The position numbers and the translations under genes are program-made. This document shows, piece by piece, positions 63,287 to 64,000 of a stretch of DNA of 64,000 nt (positions are counted from its first letter, which is position 1; every line of letters begins with the position of its first letter). The stretch comes from Fluviicola taffensis DSM 16823. Lineage in GTDB: Bacteria > Bacteroidota > Bacteroidia > Flavobacteriales_D > Crocinitomicaceae. The DNA is taken from contig NC_015321.1 in NCBI RefSeq assembly GCF_000194605.1, positions 2,232,001-2,296,000 of the forward strand, written 5' to 3'. Under the pieces are notes generated by a model. That model was not told the origin of the DNA. It worked only from the letters and a program-made list of their open reading frames with translations, and did no database searches.

Positions 63287-64000
63287 TTAAAAATTAGAAA
63301 CCAATGATTTACCATCCATTTCTAATGGAGCGGCAATTCGCATGCGATCTAGAATCGTTGGTGCAACATCTGCTAAAATTCCAGCTTTCAGCTTTATATC
63401 TGGATTTTTAGTTACCAAAACAATAGGAACGAGATTCAAGGAATGTGCTGTGTTTGGAGAACCATCTTGATTGAAGGCAACATCCGCATTTCCATGATCG
63501 GCTATTATAACCAGCTCATAATCCAAAGAGGATGCAAGTTCTACGATTTCTCCCAAACAGGTATCTACGGTTTGAACAGCTTTTAGAATGGCCTCATAAA
63601 CTCCAGTATGACCAACCATATCTGGGTTGGCAAAATTTAAGCAGAAGAAATCGGGTCTATCCATTCTTAAATCATCAAGGATTCGTTCTTTTACTTCAAG
63701 AGCACTCATTTCTGGCTGAAGATCATAAGTTGCAACTTTGGGAGATTTCACCAAAATCCGCGATTCTCCTTTAAATTCCTGCTCTCTTCCTCCATTGAAG
63801 AAAAAGGTAACATGTGGATACTTTTCGGTTTCAGCAATACGAACCTGAGTTCGATCCATTTTGCTTAAAATTTCACCTAGTGTATTGTGTAAGTTGTCTT
63901 TTTCAAAAATAGCATGAACATTTTTAAACTTAGCATCATACCTTGTCATGGTATAATAGTTAATGTTTAAAGGGTGCATTCCAAATTCAGGAAAGGCTTG
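63287..64000 (-). CDS. gpmI: 2,3-bisphosphoglycerate-independent phosphoglycerate mutase (3' part)
   Basis: This is the C-terminal 237 residues of the glycolytic iPGAM, running off the right edge; the frame is open to base 64000, so the ATG at 63979 is internal. Phosphatase-domain metal motifs are LNFANPDMVGHTGVYEA, VIIADHGNADVAFNQDGSP and AHSLNLVPIV. The ending ADVAPTILDRMRIAAPLEMDG is highly typical of the family. The enzyme interconverts 3- and 2-phosphoglycerate using two manganese ions. Confidence 0.95.
   Translation of the reverse strand, partial: QAFPEFGMHPLNINYYTMTRYDAKFKNVHAIFEKDNLHNTLGEILSKMDRTQVRIAETEKYPHVTFFFNGGREQEFKGESRILVKSPKVATYDLQPEMSALEVKERILDDLRMDRPDFFCLNFANPDMVGHTGVYEAILKAVQTVDTCLGEIVELASSLDYELVIIADHGNADVAFNQDGSPNTAHSLNLVPIVLVTKNPDIKLKAGILADVAPTILDRMRIAAPLEMDGKSLVSNF

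Overview
The window reads as chromosomal DNA of a member of the Bacteroidota, most likely Flavobacteriales and perhaps close to Fluviicola/Crocinitomicaceae (the genus is a guess). The evidence is low GC content, TAnnTTTG-type -7 promoter boxes with few Shine-Dalgarno sequences, type IX secretion sorting domains (type A at 40.5-40.8 kb, type B at 62.9-63.15 kb), many SPII lipoproteins, and a short NuoG in a 14-gene nuo operon. No rRNA, tRNA, CRISPR array, insertion sequence or prophage was seen. No gene-free gap exceeds about 300 bp.

Layout. 0-2.2 kb: ribosomal proteins L21 and L27, then seryl-tRNA synthetase. 2.3-4.7 kb: a lipoprotein and a TPR protein. 5.0-17.8 kb: a complete, tightly packed complex I operon, nuoA to nuoN. 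17.8-22.2 kb: a secreted YD-repeat protein, a polytopic GT-C-like membrane protein, a family 2 glycosyltransferase and a YwqK/MORN-type repeat protein. 22.3-26.0 kb: amino acid catabolism, with an SDR-type threonine dehydrogenase divergent from homogentisate dioxygenase and 4-hydroxyphenylpyruvate dioxygenase. 26.1-28.5 kb: lipB, a serine hydrolase and a small unknown gene. 28.5-33.2 kb: an 8-bp tandem repeat, then an MBOAT acyltransferase with two SGNH-hydrolase-like proteins, which looks like a surface-polymer O-acetylation cassette. 33.4-38.5 kb: a YyaL/DUF255 protein, a lipoprotein MsrA and a PpiD/SurA-like foldase.

38.5-42.5 kb: outer-membrane proteins and two GH16 glucanase-like genes. 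The two share a 460-bp block of about 99% identity, and the first is frameshifted. 42.6-45.5 kb: a cyclophilin-FKBP fusion and an ETHE1-like/rhodanese fusion. 45.5-50.1 kb: a giant WG-repeat protein and a lipoprotein. 50.2-51.8 kb: glycyl-tRNA synthetase. 52.0-54.7 kb: a four-gene signalling operon (unknown soluble protein, 7-TM protein, one-TM histidine kinase, LuxR-type regulator). 55.0-58.9 kb: an unusual cluster of signal-less proteins. It contains two paralogues of an unrecognised family, a protein with a phage-tail-collar-like motif, a subtilisin with its own I9-like propeptide, and a separate 74-residue I9-like protein. 58.9-64.0 kb: a LEA2-like lipoprotein, an M20 dipeptidase, a large T9SS type B adhesin and the 3' part of gpmI.

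The best candidate for an undescribed system is the 55.0-58.9 kb cluster, possibly controlled by the signalling operon just upstream. Other points of interest are the GH16 segmental duplication, the lipB-upstream octamer repeat that could tune expression, and several dispersed palindromic intergenic elements.
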